49,753 nucleotides of DNA from NCBI GenBank assembly GCA_003246295.1, contig QKAS01000048.1:1-49753 (forward strand), written 5' to 3'. Source of the stretch: Clostridia bacterium (lineage in GTDB: Bacteria; Bacillota; Clostridia; Lachnospirales; Lachnospiraceae). The notes beneath the pieces were generated by a model. The model was not told the DNA's origin, made no database searches, and saw nothing but the letters and a program-made list of their open reading frames with translations. A program made the translations under genes and the position numbers. This document shows positions 20,411-29,332 of this stretch, one piece after another. Every line of letters begins with the position of its first letter. Position 1 is the first letter of the stretch.

Positions 20411-20932
20411 ATGACACAAAATCCAATCGTAACAATTGAAATGGAAAGCGGCGATATTATAAAAGCAGAATTATATCCTGATATTGCGCCAATCTCAGTG
20501 AATAACTATATTTCTCTTATCAAAAGCGGCTTTTATAATGGACTAATCTTCCATCGTGTTATCAACGGCTTTATGATTCAGGGTGGATGCCCGGATGGCA
20601 ATGGTATGGGCGGACCTGGATATACAATCAAAGGAGAATTCTCATCAAACGGAGTCAAAAATGAGCTACGCCATACCGAAGGTGTTCTATCAATGGCAAG
20701 AAGTATGCATCCAGATTCAGCAGGAAGTCAGTTCTTTATTATGCACAAAAACTCTCCACACCTTGATGGTTCTTATGCTGCATTCGGGAAAGTAATCGAA
20801 GGTATGGATATTGTAAATAAGATTGCTGATACAAAAACAGATTATTCGGATCGTCCCGTACAGGATCAAAGAATTAAGCAAATGACAGTTGATACTTTTG
20901 GTGTAGATTACCCTGAACCTGACAAAATGTAA
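20411..20932 (+). CDS. Cyclophilin-type peptidyl-prolyl cis-trans isomerase
   Basis: 173 residues, no signal peptide, so cytoplasmic. The cyclophilin core is complete: FYNGLIFHRVINGFMIQGGCPDGNGMGGPGY holds the catalytic Arg of FHRV and the FMIQGG loop; GVLSMARSMHPDSAGSQFFI and LDGSYAAFGKVIEGMDIV close the barrel. It speeds up proline isomerisation in protein folding. AAAGGAAG lies upstream of the ATG. A single-gene unit with its own promoter and a strong terminator. Confidence 0.95.
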   Translation: MTQNPIVTIEMESGDIIKAELYPDIAPISVNNYISLIKSGFYNGLIFHRVINGFMIQGGCPDGNGMGGPGYTIKGEFSSNGVKNELRHTEGVLSMARSMHPDSAGSQFFIMHKNSPHLDGSYAAFGKVIEGMDIVNKIADTKTDYSDRPVQDQRIKQMTVDTFGVDYPEPDKM

Positions 20933-20954
20933 CAAAATGGTATACAAATCCTAC

Positions 20955-20982
20955 AAAAAGACCTCTCTGAGGTCTTTTTTTT
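20955..20982 (+). terminator. Terminator of the cyclophilin gene
   Basis: AAAAAGACCTC (20955-20965) pairs with GAGGTCTTTTT (20969-20979), loop TCT, then more T. The right side of the 309-base gap up to fba also holds a separate hairpin at 21133-21161 and the fba terminator; the AT-rich stretch 20985-21130 shows no gene. Confidence 0.9.
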
Positions 20983-21132
20983 AAGCTTTGCATTCATAAT
21001 TTGTTCATATTAAATTTAAAAAACATTAATTTACATAACATTCTTTAGCCAAATCTTTTCTATATACTAACAATATAAGATAACAACACCAAACACAGTA
21101 TAACAATACTTTCAAATAACTTTTTCATAATA

Positions 21133-21161
21133 ATGCCAAGTAAACAGAGTTTACTTGGCAT
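21133..21161. other. Perfect 13-bp hairpin without a T tract
   Basis: ATGCCAAGTAAAC (21133-21145) pairs perfectly with GTTTACTTGGCAT (21149-21161) around a three-base loop. Neither side has an immediate T run, so it is not a standard terminator; it could be an operator, part of a small RNA or a repeat element. Confidence 0.7.
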
Positions 21162-21196
21162 CCTCCCTTTATGTACCTTTTTTATTTTTAACTTAT

Positions 21197-21229
21197 AAAA
21201 CTCCCGCTTTATAAAAAAGCGGGAGTTTT
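21197..21229 (-). terminator. Terminator of fba
   Basis: AAAACTCCCGCTTT (21197-21210) pairs with AAAGCGGGAGTTTT (21216-21229) around a five-base loop, 13 bases past the fba stop. T-rich sequence follows on the minus strand. Confidence 0.85.
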
Positions 21230-21241
21230 ATTTTAGTCATA

Positions 21242-22105
21242 TTAAGCTTTATTAATGGATCCGAAGATTTCCATTTTTTCTTTTACTGTTGCTTTAATTG
21301 CATCAACACCTGGAGCTAAAAGCTTACGAGGGTCAAATCCTTTACCTTCGAGATCTTTTCCAGCTTCAATGTATTTACGTGTTGCTTCAGCAAAAGTAAG
21401 CTGGCATTCTGTATTAACATTGATTTTAGCAACACCAAGGCTGATTGCTTTCTGAATCATTTCTGTTGGAATTCCTGTACCACCATGAAGAACGAGTGGC
21501 ATATCTCCAGTAAGCTGCTGAATTGCATCAAGTGTTTCAAAACTTAATCCAGCCCAGTTTGCAGGATATTTTCCGTGAATGTTACCGATTCCTGCTGCAA
21601 GCATTGTAACACCAAGATCAGCGATTGCTTTACATTCGTTAGGATCTGCACATTCTCCCATACCTACAACTCCGTCTTCTTCTCCGCCGATTGATCCAAC
21701 TTCTGCTTCAAGGGAAAGACCTTTTGCTTCACAAACAGCAACAAGTTCTTTTGTTTTTGCAAGGTTTTCTTCGATTGGATAGTGAGAACCATCAAACATT
21801 ACTGATGAAAATCCAGCTTCAATACATTTATAGCAGTGATCATATGAACCATGGTCAAGGTGAAGTGCTACAGGAACTGTAATTCCCATTTCTTCAAGCA
21901 TTCCGTTTACCATTCCAACTATGGTCTTATAACCTGCCATATATTTTCCTGCACCTTCAGATACACCAAGGATTACAGGGGAATTATTCTCCTGTGCTGT
22001 CTGTAAAACTGCTTTTGTCCATTCAAGATTGTTAATATTGAACTGGCCTACTGCATAATGACCAGCTTTTGCTTTTTCAAGCATTTCTTTTGCTGATACT
22101 AACAT
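21242..22105 (-). CDS. fba: Class II fructose-1,6-bisphosphate aldolase
   Basis: 287 residues from the ATG at 22105 (MLVSAKEMLEKAKAGHYAVG), eight bases after GGAGGAG. The zinc enzyme pattern is complete: PVALHLDHGSYDHCYKCIEAG with the catalytic Asp and metal His, SLEAEVGSIGGEEDG, ANLGVTMLAAGIGNIHGKYP-type segment (here LGVTMLAAGIGNIHGKYP) with a zinc His, and LVLHGGTGIP with the third His. It splits fructose 1,6-bisphosphate into glyceraldehyde 3-phosphate and dihydroxyacetone phosphate in glycolysis. It has its own promoter and terminator. Confidence 0.95.
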   Translation of the reverse strand: MLVSAKEMLEKAKAGHYAVGQFNINNLEWTKAVLQTAQENNSPVILGVSEGAGKYMAGYKTIVGMVNGMLEEMGITVPVALHLDHGSYDHCYKCIEAGFSSVMFDGSHYPIEENLAKTKELVAVCEAKGLSLEAEVGSIGGEEDGVVGMGECADPNECKAIADLGVTMLAAGIGNIHGKYPANWAGLSFETLDAIQQLTGDMPLVLHGGTGIPTEMIQKAISLGVAKINVNTECQLTFAEATRKYIEAGKDLEGKGFDPRKLLAPGVDAIKATVKEKMEIFGSINKA

Positions 22106-22146
22106 TGTATTCTCCTCCATTTTCATGAATCATTTTTTCCGTGTTC

Positions 22147-22175
22147 ATTATACTCTTTTTTTTTTAAAAAAGGAA
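22147..22175 (-). promoter_or_regulatory. Promoter of fba
   Basis: On the minus strand TTCCTT (22170-22175) and TATAAT (22147-22152) are 17 bases apart, with a long A run in the spacer, about 45 bases before the fba start. Confidence 0.65.
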
Positions 22176-22212
22176 CCTATAATTCAATAATTTATCATAA
22201 TTCAAACATTTA

Positions 22213-23115
22213 TCATTCTTTTGGTCTCATAATTGTAAAAGCCTGTTTCAGGTTATTGATTTCAACACTTTTATGTTTACCACCAAATTCTCCATCCAAT
22301 GTCCATGGAATTTCTTCTCTCGCTTCAATTCGAATATGATTTGTTCTGAAACAATACATACTGTCAGTGTCGATATCTTTTAATAAAAGGGCCTGTAAAA
22401 TATTATTCATTTCTAAAGCACTTTTTGGTCTTTTAATCAATGTCACTTCAAACTCTCCATCATTCAGTTCTACAAATTCACCTGTAATTCTTTTAAATCC
22501 ACCAACAGATTCAGAATTCGTAATCATCCCAAAAATGAATTCATCTTTAATAACTTCATTACAACAGGTTATCTTTAACTGATATGATTTAATCGTTGAA
22601 AGTCGCTTCATCCCTTCCAGTATATACGCCATATGTCCCAAAACATTCTTCATATCCTGTTTGGTCTCATAAGATACATCTGTAAAGATACCGAAGGCTG
22701 CAATATAAACAAAATAATCTTCATTGAATGATCCAAGATCACACGGAAACTCTTCTCCGTGAATAATTTCTTTTGCAGCACGAAGCATATTTTTCGGTAA
22801 ATGCAGGCTATTTGCAAAATCGTTGGTACTTCCTGCCGGAATATACAAAACGGTACTGTTTTGTCCTGATTTCATCATTCCTGTCACTACTTCATCGAGC
22901 GTGCCATCACCTCCGCAGCAAGCTATTACATCATACTGCCCACCCCTGTGAAAAACCGCATCAACACCATCTCCCTGTTTTTGAGTCGGATATACAGTAA
23001 CTTCATAGCCTTCTTTCGTAAACATATCAATCATTCCCAGAAGATGATTTTTAATGCCTCCTTTTCCAGCAAACGGGTTGAATATGAAAAATAATTTTTT
23101 CTTTAACAATCGCAT
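22213..23115 (-). CDS. Diacylglycerol/lipid kinase family protein (DagK-YegS type)
   Basis: About 300 residues. LFFIFNPFAGKGGIKNHLLGMIDMF opens the family; CCGGDGTLDEVVTGMM is the nucleotide-binding GGDGT motif; IPAGSTNDFANSLHLP and FVYIAAFGIFTDVSYET follow as in DgkB/YegS lipid kinases. It would phosphorylate diacylglycerol or a related lipid. The start is uncertain: the ATG at 23115 has AAGGGG only two bases upstream, while a TTG at 23109 has it at eight bases and gives LKKKLFFIFNP, closer to family N-termini. Downstream of the HPr terminator, upstream of fba. Confidence 0.88.
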   Translation of the reverse strand: MRLLKKKLFFIFNPFAGKGGIKNHLLGMIDMFTKEGYEVTVYPTQKQGDGVDAVFHRGGQYDVIACCGGDGTLDEVVTGMMKSGQNSTVLYIPAGSTNDFANSLHLPKNMLRAAKEIIHGEEFPCDLGSFNEDYFVYIAAFGIFTDVSYETKQDMKNVLGHMAYILEGMKRLSTIKSYQLKITCCNEVIKDEFIFGMITNSESVGGFKRITGEFVELNDGEFEVTLIKRPKSALEMNNILQALLLKDIDTDSMYCFRTNHIRIEAREEIPWTLDGEFGGKHKSVEINNLKQAFTIMRPKE

Positions 23116-23165
23116 CACCCCTTGATTCAATTTATTCTATGGTCTCTATATTTTACTGCATCTAC

Positions 23166-23210
23166 ATAAAAAAAGGAATACCCCGCATTTTAAAACGCTT
23201 TGTATTCCTT
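23166..23210 (-). terminator. Terminator after the HPr paralogue
   Basis: On the minus strand AAGGAATAC pairs with GTATTCCTT (arms 23202-23210 and 23173-23181), with an inner AAAGCG/CGC stem, followed by seven T. It closes the ftsH-uvrC-hprK-murB-rapZ-whiA-HPr stretch. Confidence 0.8.
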
Positions 23211-23241
23211 CCAAACTCTATTGATTCAAATTATGAAGTTG

Positions 23242-23496
23242 TTATTTTCCACTTAAGTATTTCTCAATACTTTCAAAAGCTGTATTCTCGTCTTTTCCGT
23301 CTATTTCAACAGTAACACTATCTCCTGCTGCAAGTCCAAGTGTCATCATACCCATGATACTTTTTGCATTTACTTTTCTTCCATCTGCCTCTACATATAC
23401 GCTGCTTTCAAACTGACTTGCAACCTGAACCAATACTGCTACAGGTCTCGCCTCGAGTCCTCCATCTAACTGTACTTTAACAGTTTTCTTAACCAT
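23242..23496 (-). CDS. HPr/Crh-like protein with Glu15 in place of His15
   Basis: 84 residues, full HPr length and pattern. The active site, normally GLHARPA, reads GLEARPV with Glu at position 15, so it cannot accept a phosphate from PTS enzyme I. Ser46 in NAKSIMGMMTLGLAAGD, the target of HPr kinase, is kept. Bacillus Crh has Gln at position 15 and lies beside whiA in the same place, so this is a Crh-like regulator by position. With hprK four genes upstream, a role in Ser46-dependent carbon control is expected; which partner (for example CcpA) it binds is unknown. It follows whiA by 13 bases. Confidence 0.9.
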   Translation of the reverse strand: MVKKTVKVQLDGGLEARPVAVLVQVASQFESSVYVEADGRKVNAKSIMGMMTLGLAAGDSVTVEIDGKDENTAFESIEKYLSGK

Positions 23497-23509
23497 TACA
23501 ATTCCTCCT

Positions 23510-24454
23510 TTACCGTTTCAGACTATCTGCAAATTCACTTAGTTTTCTAAGTCTGTGATTTACCCCCGATTTTCCGACAGTCGGTTCAAGAAGCTGTCCC
23601 AGCTCCTTAAGCGTTGCGTCAGGATACTCTAAACGTATTTCTGCTATTTCCCTTAAATTTGGTTGAAGCTGACCAAAACCAACTGTATCTTTAATGTATA
23701 GGATATCTTCTATCTGCTTAGATGCCGCATTCACAGTTTTTGTAATATTGGCTGCTTCGCAATTCACTCTTCTGTTTATTGTATTTCTCATTTCCCTTAT
23801 GATTCTAAGATTTTCCAGTTTCATTAAGGAAACATGCGCCTCCATGATGTTAAGTAATTCTACAATTCCTGCGCCTTCTTTCACATACACAACATAATAT
23901 TTTTTGCGGATCACTATTTTTGCATCCACATCAAATCCTATCATTATGTCTTTTAATTGCTGTGCCTGTACTTGTGTAGAACAAACAAGTTCATAGTGAT
24001 ATCCTTTGTTGGGATCACTCATGGACCCAATCACAAGAAAAGCACCTCGAATCACTGCTCTTCTACAGCATGCATTTTTAATCAGGAGAGGATTTAATAC
24101 ACTAATAGGTGTCAGCATCACACCATCTTCCCGAAACAATTTAATCGCCTGAAGAATCCTCATGACATCTTCCGATTCTTTCACTTGAACTGTGTAAATT
24201 TTTGCACCAGCAGTCTCATTTATTGTAGTTTCGACAACATCAGTATTTATATTAAATGTTTTTTTTAATAATGTAAAGTACTTTCTGGAAACTGCAGCGT
24301 TTTCTGTTCTGATACTAAGTTCTGGCTTTTCTTGATCTTTCCATGTGATATTACCACAATACTGTATCATAACTGCCATTTCAGCAATCTGACAATGTCT
24401 AGCCTGACTGATTTGTTTTGATAATTCTTCTTTTACTTCGCTGGAAAACGACAT
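23510..24454 (-). CDS. whiA: WhiA sporulation/cell-division regulator
   Basis: 314 residues. The N-terminal LAGLIDADG-like homing-endonuclease fold (SFSSEVKEELSKQ; CCRRAVIRGAFLVIGSMSDPNKGYHYEL) is followed by a C-terminal helix-turn-helix: RRVNCEAANITKTVNAASKQ, LREIAEIRLEYPDATLKELGQLL and SGVNHRLRKLSEFAD. WhiA binds DNA and affects cell division and chromosome segregation in Firmicutes. It sits between rapZ and the HPr paralogue, 24 bases after rapZ. Confidence 0.96.
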   Translation of the reverse strand: MSFSSEVKEELSKQISQARHCQIAEMAVMIQYCGNITWKDQEKPELSIRTENAAVSRKYFTLLKKTFNINTDVVETTINETAGAKIYTVQVKESEDVMRILQAIKLFREDGVMLTPISVLNPLLIKNACCRRAVIRGAFLVIGSMSDPNKGYHYELVCSTQVQAQQLKDIMIGFDVDAKIVIRKKYYVVYVKEGAGIVELLNIMEAHVSLMKLENLRIIREMRNTINRRVNCEAANITKTVNAASKQIEDILYIKDTVGFGQLQPNLREIAEIRLEYPDATLKELGQLLEPTVGKSGVNHRLRKLSEFADSLKR

Positions 24455-24478
24455 ATTTTCTCCCTGGAAAAGTTATAT

Positions 24479-25336
24479 TCAGTGCCCCACATCTCTATGA
24501 GTAAGTGTCAGTCCATAATTTCCCTTGTTCTTGAGCTTTTGATACAGTTCGTTTGCAAGCGTTACACTTCGGTGCTTACCACCTGTACACCCAATGCTGA
24601 TTACAAGTTGATATTTTCCTTCTTTGATATAATTGGGAATCAGAAAAGAAATCATCTCCGATAGTTTATCCAAAAATTCTGTAGCCTCAGGAAAATTCAT
24701 TACATAATCCTGAACTTCTTTCTCATTACCAGTCTTATTTTTCAATTCATCAATGTAAAAAGGATTTGGTAAAAATCTGACATCAAAAACAAGATCAGAA
24801 TCTGCAGGTATTCCATGTTTAAATCCAAAAGACATGATATTAATCATCAGACTGTTGTATTCTTCATTTTTAATAAAAATGCGTTCCAATTCTTCTTTCA
24901 GTTCCCTTGTCAGAAGCTTTGATGTGTCTATGATATAGTCAGAATCTGCTTTCACAGATGACAATATCTTTCTTTCTTTTAAGATACCATCCTCAATCCT
25001 GCCATCAACTGCCAGTGGATGCATTCTTCTACTCTCTTTATACCTCTTCACCAATACTTGATTTGATGCTTCCATAAATAGAACTTCAAATACATAGCCG
25101 CTTTCACGCAATTCTTTTAGAATTTTCTCGATATCAGAAAAGGACTGATCCGCTCTAACGTCCAGCCCTAATGCCACTTTCGAAATTTCACCCTTAGGTG
25201 ATAATACCAACTCGGCAAATTTGCCAATCAGGGGCACTGGAAGATTATCCACACAATAAAACCCCATGTCTTCAAGCATTTTAAGAGCAGTTCTTTTTCC
25301 GCTTCCACTCATACCTGTTACAATGACAAATCTCAT
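24479..25336 (-). CDS. rapZ: RapZ/YvcJ family nucleotide-binding protein
   Basis: 285 residues. Walker A is VTGMSGSGKRTALKMLEDMGFYCVDNLP; Walker B-like GLDVRADQSF; the C-terminal half has FGFKHGIPADSDLVFDVRFLPNPFY and ISIGCTGGKHRSVTLANEL, the family hallmark. YvcJ binds and hydrolyses GTP and ATP; the E. coli relative RapZ controls glmS through small RNAs. The function in Clostridia is not known in detail. Placed between murB and whiA, with the usual yvcK gene missing here. Confidence 0.96.
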   Translation of the reverse strand: MRFVIVTGMSGSGKRTALKMLEDMGFYCVDNLPVPLIGKFAELVLSPKGEISKVALGLDVRADQSFSDIEKILKELRESGYVFEVLFMEASNQVLVKRYKESRRMHPLAVDGRIEDGILKERKILSSVKADSDYIIDTSKLLTRELKEELERIFIKNEEYNSLMINIMSFGFKHGIPADSDLVFDVRFLPNPFYIDELKNKTGNEKEVQDYVMNFPEATEFLDKLSEMISFLIPNYIKEGKYQLVISIGCTGGKHRSVTLANELYQKLKNKGNYGLTLTHRDVGH

Positions 25337-25362
25337 AATAGTCCCCCACTAACCTTTCCTGT

Positions 25363-26289
25363 CTAAAAATCACCCAGGCAGATTACTTCCATTTCCAGTC
25401 TTACTCCAGAAGTTTCATATACACGATCCTGGATTGTTGTGATCAGCGCAAGAAGATCTGAAGATGTTGCATGCCCCAGATTGATTACAAATCCGCAATG
25501 TTTTTCGGAAACCTGAGCATCTCCAATCCGAAATCCTCCGAGTCCTGCTTCCATAATCAACTTTCCTGCATAATGCCCTTCCGGTCTTTTAAAAGTACTA
25601 CCAGCGCTTGGAAATTCCAGAGGCTGTTTCTCTCTTCGCAATGATGAAAGCTCATTCATTTTAGATAGAATGAGACTTTGATCTCCCTTTTTTAATTCCA
25701 GTTCCACTTCAAGAACGATAAATTTTTTGTTTCTGATAACACTATTTCGGTATCCAAACTCCATTGTATTATTATCAAGCTCAAGAATCTCTCCTTCAAA
25801 GGTCAAAACCCTGACTCTTCTTACTACCTGACACATTTCACCACCATAAGCACCGGCATTCATGACGACCGCGCCACCAAGTGTTCCCGGGATCCCTGAT
25901 GCAAATTCAAGGCCAGTCAGACAGTTTTTTGCTGCTGCTGAGGCCAGTTGAGATAAAAGTATCCCTGCTCCAGCAACAATATTTGTGCCAAATAATTCTA
26001 TCTTTGACATTTTGGAGCCAATCTGAATAATAACACCTCTATATCCTTTATCACCAATTAAAAGATTGCTTCCATTTCCGATAATAAAGTAATCTTCCTC
26101 AATTTTATTAAGAAAACGAATTAACTTTACAAGCTGTTCTTCTGTTTCGATATCAACCAGTAATTCTGCATTACCGCCTGACCGGAATGTAGTTCTTTGA
26201 TTCATTGGTTCTTCAACATATAAATTCTCTTTTGGAATAAATGTTGATATATGTTCTAGTACTGCTGTATTCACACTATCCACCTGCAT
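25363..26289 (-). CDS. murB: UDP-N-acetylenolpyruvoylglucosamine reductase
   Basis: 308 residues with the FAD-binding type: NQRTTFRSGGNAELLVDIETEEQL, FIIGNGSNLLIGDKGYRGVII, GLEFASGIPGTLGGAVVMNAGAYGGEM, and the catalytic FPSAGSTFKRPEGHYAGKLI with the Ser of SAGS. It is a type II-like enzyme, without the extra Tyr loop. It makes UDP-MurNAc for peptidoglycan. The ATG at 26289 has no clear ribosome binding site; a GTG at codon 6 (26274) follows AGGTGG by five bases and may be the true start. Confidence 0.95.
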   Translation of the reverse strand: MQVDSVNTAVLEHISTFIPKENLYVEEPMNQRTTFRSGGNAELLVDIETEEQLVKLIRFLNKIEEDYFIIGNGSNLLIGDKGYRGVIIQIGSKMSKIELFGTNIVAGAGILLSQLASAAAKNCLTGLEFASGIPGTLGGAVVMNAGAYGGEMCQVVRRVRVLTFEGEILELDNNTMEFGYRNSVIRNKKFIVLEVELELKKGDQSLILSKMNELSSLRREKQPLEFPSAGSTFKRPEGHYAGKLIMEAGLGGFRIGDAQVSEKHCGFVINLGHATSSDLLALITTIQDRVYETSGVRLEMEVICLGDF

Positions 26290-26321
26290 TCATTCAATTT
26301 AAAGCCCCACCCCGACGCTTT

Positions 26322-27254
26322 TTAGTCCTCGCGTTTTTTTGCAAGTGAATTCTGTACACGAGAGTATAATTCTTGTGCAGCATTGTATCCCATTTTCTTT
26401 TGTCTATGATTTACAGCTGCTGATTCACAAATAACAGCTAAATTACGGCCTGGTCTGATAGGAATATTATGGCATACAATTTTATTACCAAGATACTCCG
26501 TATATTCTTCTTGAAGTCCAAGTCTGTCATATTCTTTGTCTTTGTTCCAGTCCTCGAGCTTAATAACGAGGTCTATTGACTGTGTATCTTTTACACTTGA
26601 AACACCAAATAATGTTTTTACATCTACAATACCAATTCCTCTTAGTTCGATAAAATGTTTTGTTATATCTGGAGCTGAACCAATCAAAGTATCATCACTG
26701 ACTTTTCTAATTTCAACAACATCATCTGTTACAAGACGATGGCCTCTCTTAATCAATTCAAGCGCTGCTTCACTCTTTCCTATTCCACTTTCTCCAGTAA
26801 TAAGTACACCTTCACCAAAGACATCAACCAAAACTCCATGAACTGAAATACATGGAGCAAGTTTTACGTTCTGCCATCTGATGATTTCGGACATAAAGGA
26901 AGAGGTTGATTTTTTTGTCATTAATATTGGTACTTTTTTTTCTACTGCAATCTCAAGGAGCATTGGATCTGGCTGAAGTTCTCTACAGTAAACTATGGCA
27001 GGTATCGTATAAGACAGAAGTTCTGTAAAAACTTCTTTCTTTCTTTCCTGACTCAGACTTTCCATATAAGTAAATTCTACAAATCCAATAATCTGTAAAC
27101 GTGTTGCATCAAAATGTTCAAAATATCCTGCGAGCTGAAGGGCAGGTCTGTTAATATCCGGCTGGGTAATCTTGACATCATTGATATCAATTTCAGGTGT
27201 TAGATTGACCAGTTTCATTTTTTCAATAATATCAACTAACTTTACATGTGGCAT
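26322..27254 (-). CDS. hprK: HPr kinase/phosphorylase
   Basis: 310 residues from the ATG at 27254 (MPHVKLVDIIEKM), seven bases after AAGGAGA; the longer frame upstream is non-coding. Walker A is GESGIGKSEAALEL (about 154-161), and the family signature FIELRGIGIVDVKTLFG (about 201-217) follows. The N-terminal domain (ITQPDINRPALQLAGYF) is complete. It phosphorylates or dephosphorylates Ser46 of HPr-type proteins. The likely substrate, the Glu15 HPr paralogue, is in the same cluster. Confidence 0.95.
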   Translation of the reverse strand: MPHVKLVDIIEKMKLVNLTPEIDINDVKITQPDINRPALQLAGYFEHFDATRLQIIGFVEFTYMESLSQERKKEVFTELLSYTIPAIVYCRELQPDPMLLEIAVEKKVPILMTKKSTSSFMSEIIRWQNVKLAPCISVHGVLVDVFGEGVLITGESGIGKSEAALELIKRGHRLVTDDVVEIRKVSDDTLIGSAPDITKHFIELRGIGIVDVKTLFGVSSVKDTQSIDLVIKLEDWNKDKEYDRLGLQEEYTEYLGNKIVCHNIPIRPGRNLAVICESAAVNHRQKKMGYNAAQELYSRVQNSLAKKRED

Positions 27255-27351
27255 ATTATTATTCTCCTTATCCGGTGAATTACTTTCATTGCTTTTTATT
27301 CTAACATATTCGTATGGAAATATCCATTTGTTATTCTCTTTCCAAAAAATT

Positions 27352-29229
27352 CTATTCTTTATGAAAAAACTGATATATCGATACCGCAACCGCTTCTGTT
27401 ATCCCTTTTACATCAGTCAGTCTTTTTACATCTGCTTCTTTCATTTCCTCTATGGATGCAAAATGTTTCATCAGTTCTTTTCTTCTGGCAGGGCCCACAC
27501 CTGGTATATCATCCAGAATAGAACGAACCTGCGTTTTTCCTCTGAGTGATCTGTGGTACTCAATTGCAAATCTGTGGGCTTCGTCCTGTATGCGCGTAAT
27601 AAGTCGGAAGCCCTCAGATGCTCTGTCCATTTCTATTTCTTGATTTTGATAATAGAGTCCTCTGGTTCTATGGTTGTCATCTTTTACCATACCACAAACC
27701 GGAATTTGAAGGTTAAGCTCATGTAATACTTCACAAGCTATGTTTACCTGCCCCTTGCCGCCGTCCATCAACAATAAATCTGGAAACTTTGTAAAACTTC
27801 CTAATTCTTGTGTGATATCTTTTTCTTCTAATGCTTTTCTTTCTTCAATTCCATGCACAAAACGCCTTGTAAGAACTTCCCTCATACAAGCGTAATCATC
27901 CTGTCCGTTGACTGATTTGATTTTGAACTTACGATAATCACTTCTTTTTGGTTTCCCTTTTTCATATACAACCATGGAACCTACCGTTTCAAAACCACTG
28001 ATATTTGAAATATCAAATGCTTCCATTCTGATTATATTGCTAAGGCTGGTCAGTTTTTCAATCTCTCGCACTGCGCCAATTGTTCTGCCTTCTTCACGTT
28101 TCATACGCTCTTTATCTTTACTTAATATCAAATTTGCATTCTGTGATGCCAGTTCTACTAATTTTTCTTTCGATCCAATTTTAGGAACTTTCAGGCGCAC
28201 TTTGCTGCCCCTTCTAAGTGTCAGCCACTGTTCAATGATTTCCTGGTCTGCAAGTTCCATTTGCAGCATTAGTTCTTTGGGAATAAACGGCGTTCCAGCA
28301 TAGTATTGTTTTACGAAATCTGCAAGAATATCTCTTTCACCGTCATCTGACACATGTGTCATATAAAAATGTTCTCTCCCGATAAGTTTACCATTTCTGA
28401 TAAAAAATACTTGGACAACCGCATCATTCTCTTCTTTCGCAAGCGCAATGATATCTTTATCTTCCTGTCCACTATCGGTAATTTTTTGTTTCTGGGAGAT
28501 CATGTTTACACTTCCCAGTAACTCTCTGTATTCGATTGCTTCTTCAAACCTAAGGTCATCCGAAGCCTGTGACATTTTTTCTTCAAGTTCTTTTATAACA
28601 CCTTTATGATTACCGTTTAAAAAATCCAGTGCTTTCTCAATATTTTCAAGATACTCGTCTCTGGAGATATATCCTTGGCAAGGTGCACTACATTTTTTAA
28701 TATGATAATTCAGACAAGGTCTTTCTTTTCCTATATCGCGTGGCAGAACGCGGTTACACGTTCTCAACTGATATAGTTTATTTACTAACTCTATCGTGTC
28801 TTTAACAGCTGTTGCACTTGTAAAAGGACCAAAATATCTTGCTTTATCTTTCTTCATCTCTCTTGAAAATAGTATACGCGGATAAGGTTCTCCAGTCGTC
28901 ACTTTGATATAAGGATACGTCTTATCATCCTTTAACATTGTGTTATATTTGGGAGAATACTCTTTAATCAGATTATTTTCAAGAACCAATGCCTCTAACT
29001 CCGAATCCGTAACAATATATTCAAATCTACTGATCTGTGATACCATTTTTTCAATTTTCGCAGTTTTTTTTGTGCTTTTTCTAAAATAAGATTTTACACG
29101 GTTTTTCAAAATAATTGCCTTACCAACATAAATAATTGCATCAAAGCTATCATGCATAATATAGACTCCTGGTTTATCAGGAAGTTTTTTTAATTCACTT
29201 TCAATGTCAAAAAACTCGTTTTTTTCCAT
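27352..29229 (-). CDS. uvrC: UvrABC system protein C (excinuclease)
   Basis: 625 residues, standard length. GIY-YIG nuclease: [23 protein letters not shown]; UvrB-binding helix pair [23 protein letters not shown]; RNase H-like second nuclease: [31 protein letters not shown] and [11 protein letters not shown]; helix-hairpin-helix end [32 protein letters not shown]. It cuts both sides of bulky DNA lesions in nucleotide excision repair. It lies between ftsH and hprK; the ftsH terminator separates the first two. Confidence 0.97.
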   Translation of the reverse strand: MEKNEFFDIESELKKLPDKPGVYIMHDSFDAIIYVGKAIILKNRVKSYFRKSTKKTAKIEKMVSQISRFEYIVTDSELEALVLENNLIKEYSPKYNTMLKDDKTYPYIKVTTGEPYPRILFSREMKKDKARYFGPFTSATAVKDTIELVNKLYQLRTCNRVLPRDIGKERPCLNYHIKKCSAPCQGYISRDEYLENIEKALDFLNGNHKGVIKELEEKMSQASDDLRFEEAIEYRELLGSVNMISQKQKITDSGQEDKDIIALAKEENDAVVQVFFIRNGKLIGREHFYMTHVSDDGERDILADFVKQYYAGTPFIPKELMLQMELADQEIIEQWLTLRRGSKVRLKVPKIGSKEKLVELASQNANLILSKDKERMKREEGRTIGAVREIEKLTSLSNIIRMEAFDISNISGFETVGSMVVYEKGKPKRSDYRKFKIKSVNGQDDYACMREVLTRRFVHGIEERKALEEKDITQELGSFTKFPDLLLMDGGKGQVNIACEVLHELNLQIPVCGMVKDDNHRTRGLYYQNQEIEMDRASEGFRLITRIQDEAHRFAIEYHRSLRGKTQVRSILDDIPGVGPARRKELMKHFASIEEMKEADVKRLTDVKGITEAVAVSIYQFFHKE

Positions 29230-29248
29230 AAAATCTCCCAGTCATCGT

Positions 29249-29276
29249 AAAAAAGGCTCAGGATGCCCTAAGCCTT
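29249..29276 (-). terminator. Terminator of ftsH
   Basis: On the minus strand AAGGCT pairs with AGCCTT (arms 29271-29276 and 29253-29258), followed by T. It sits just upstream of uvrC. Confidence 0.75.
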
Positions 29277-29332
29277 AATTATTTTCGTAAAGTGAAACGG
29301 TTTTCCGGTTCATTCAGGTTCAAACTATTCGA

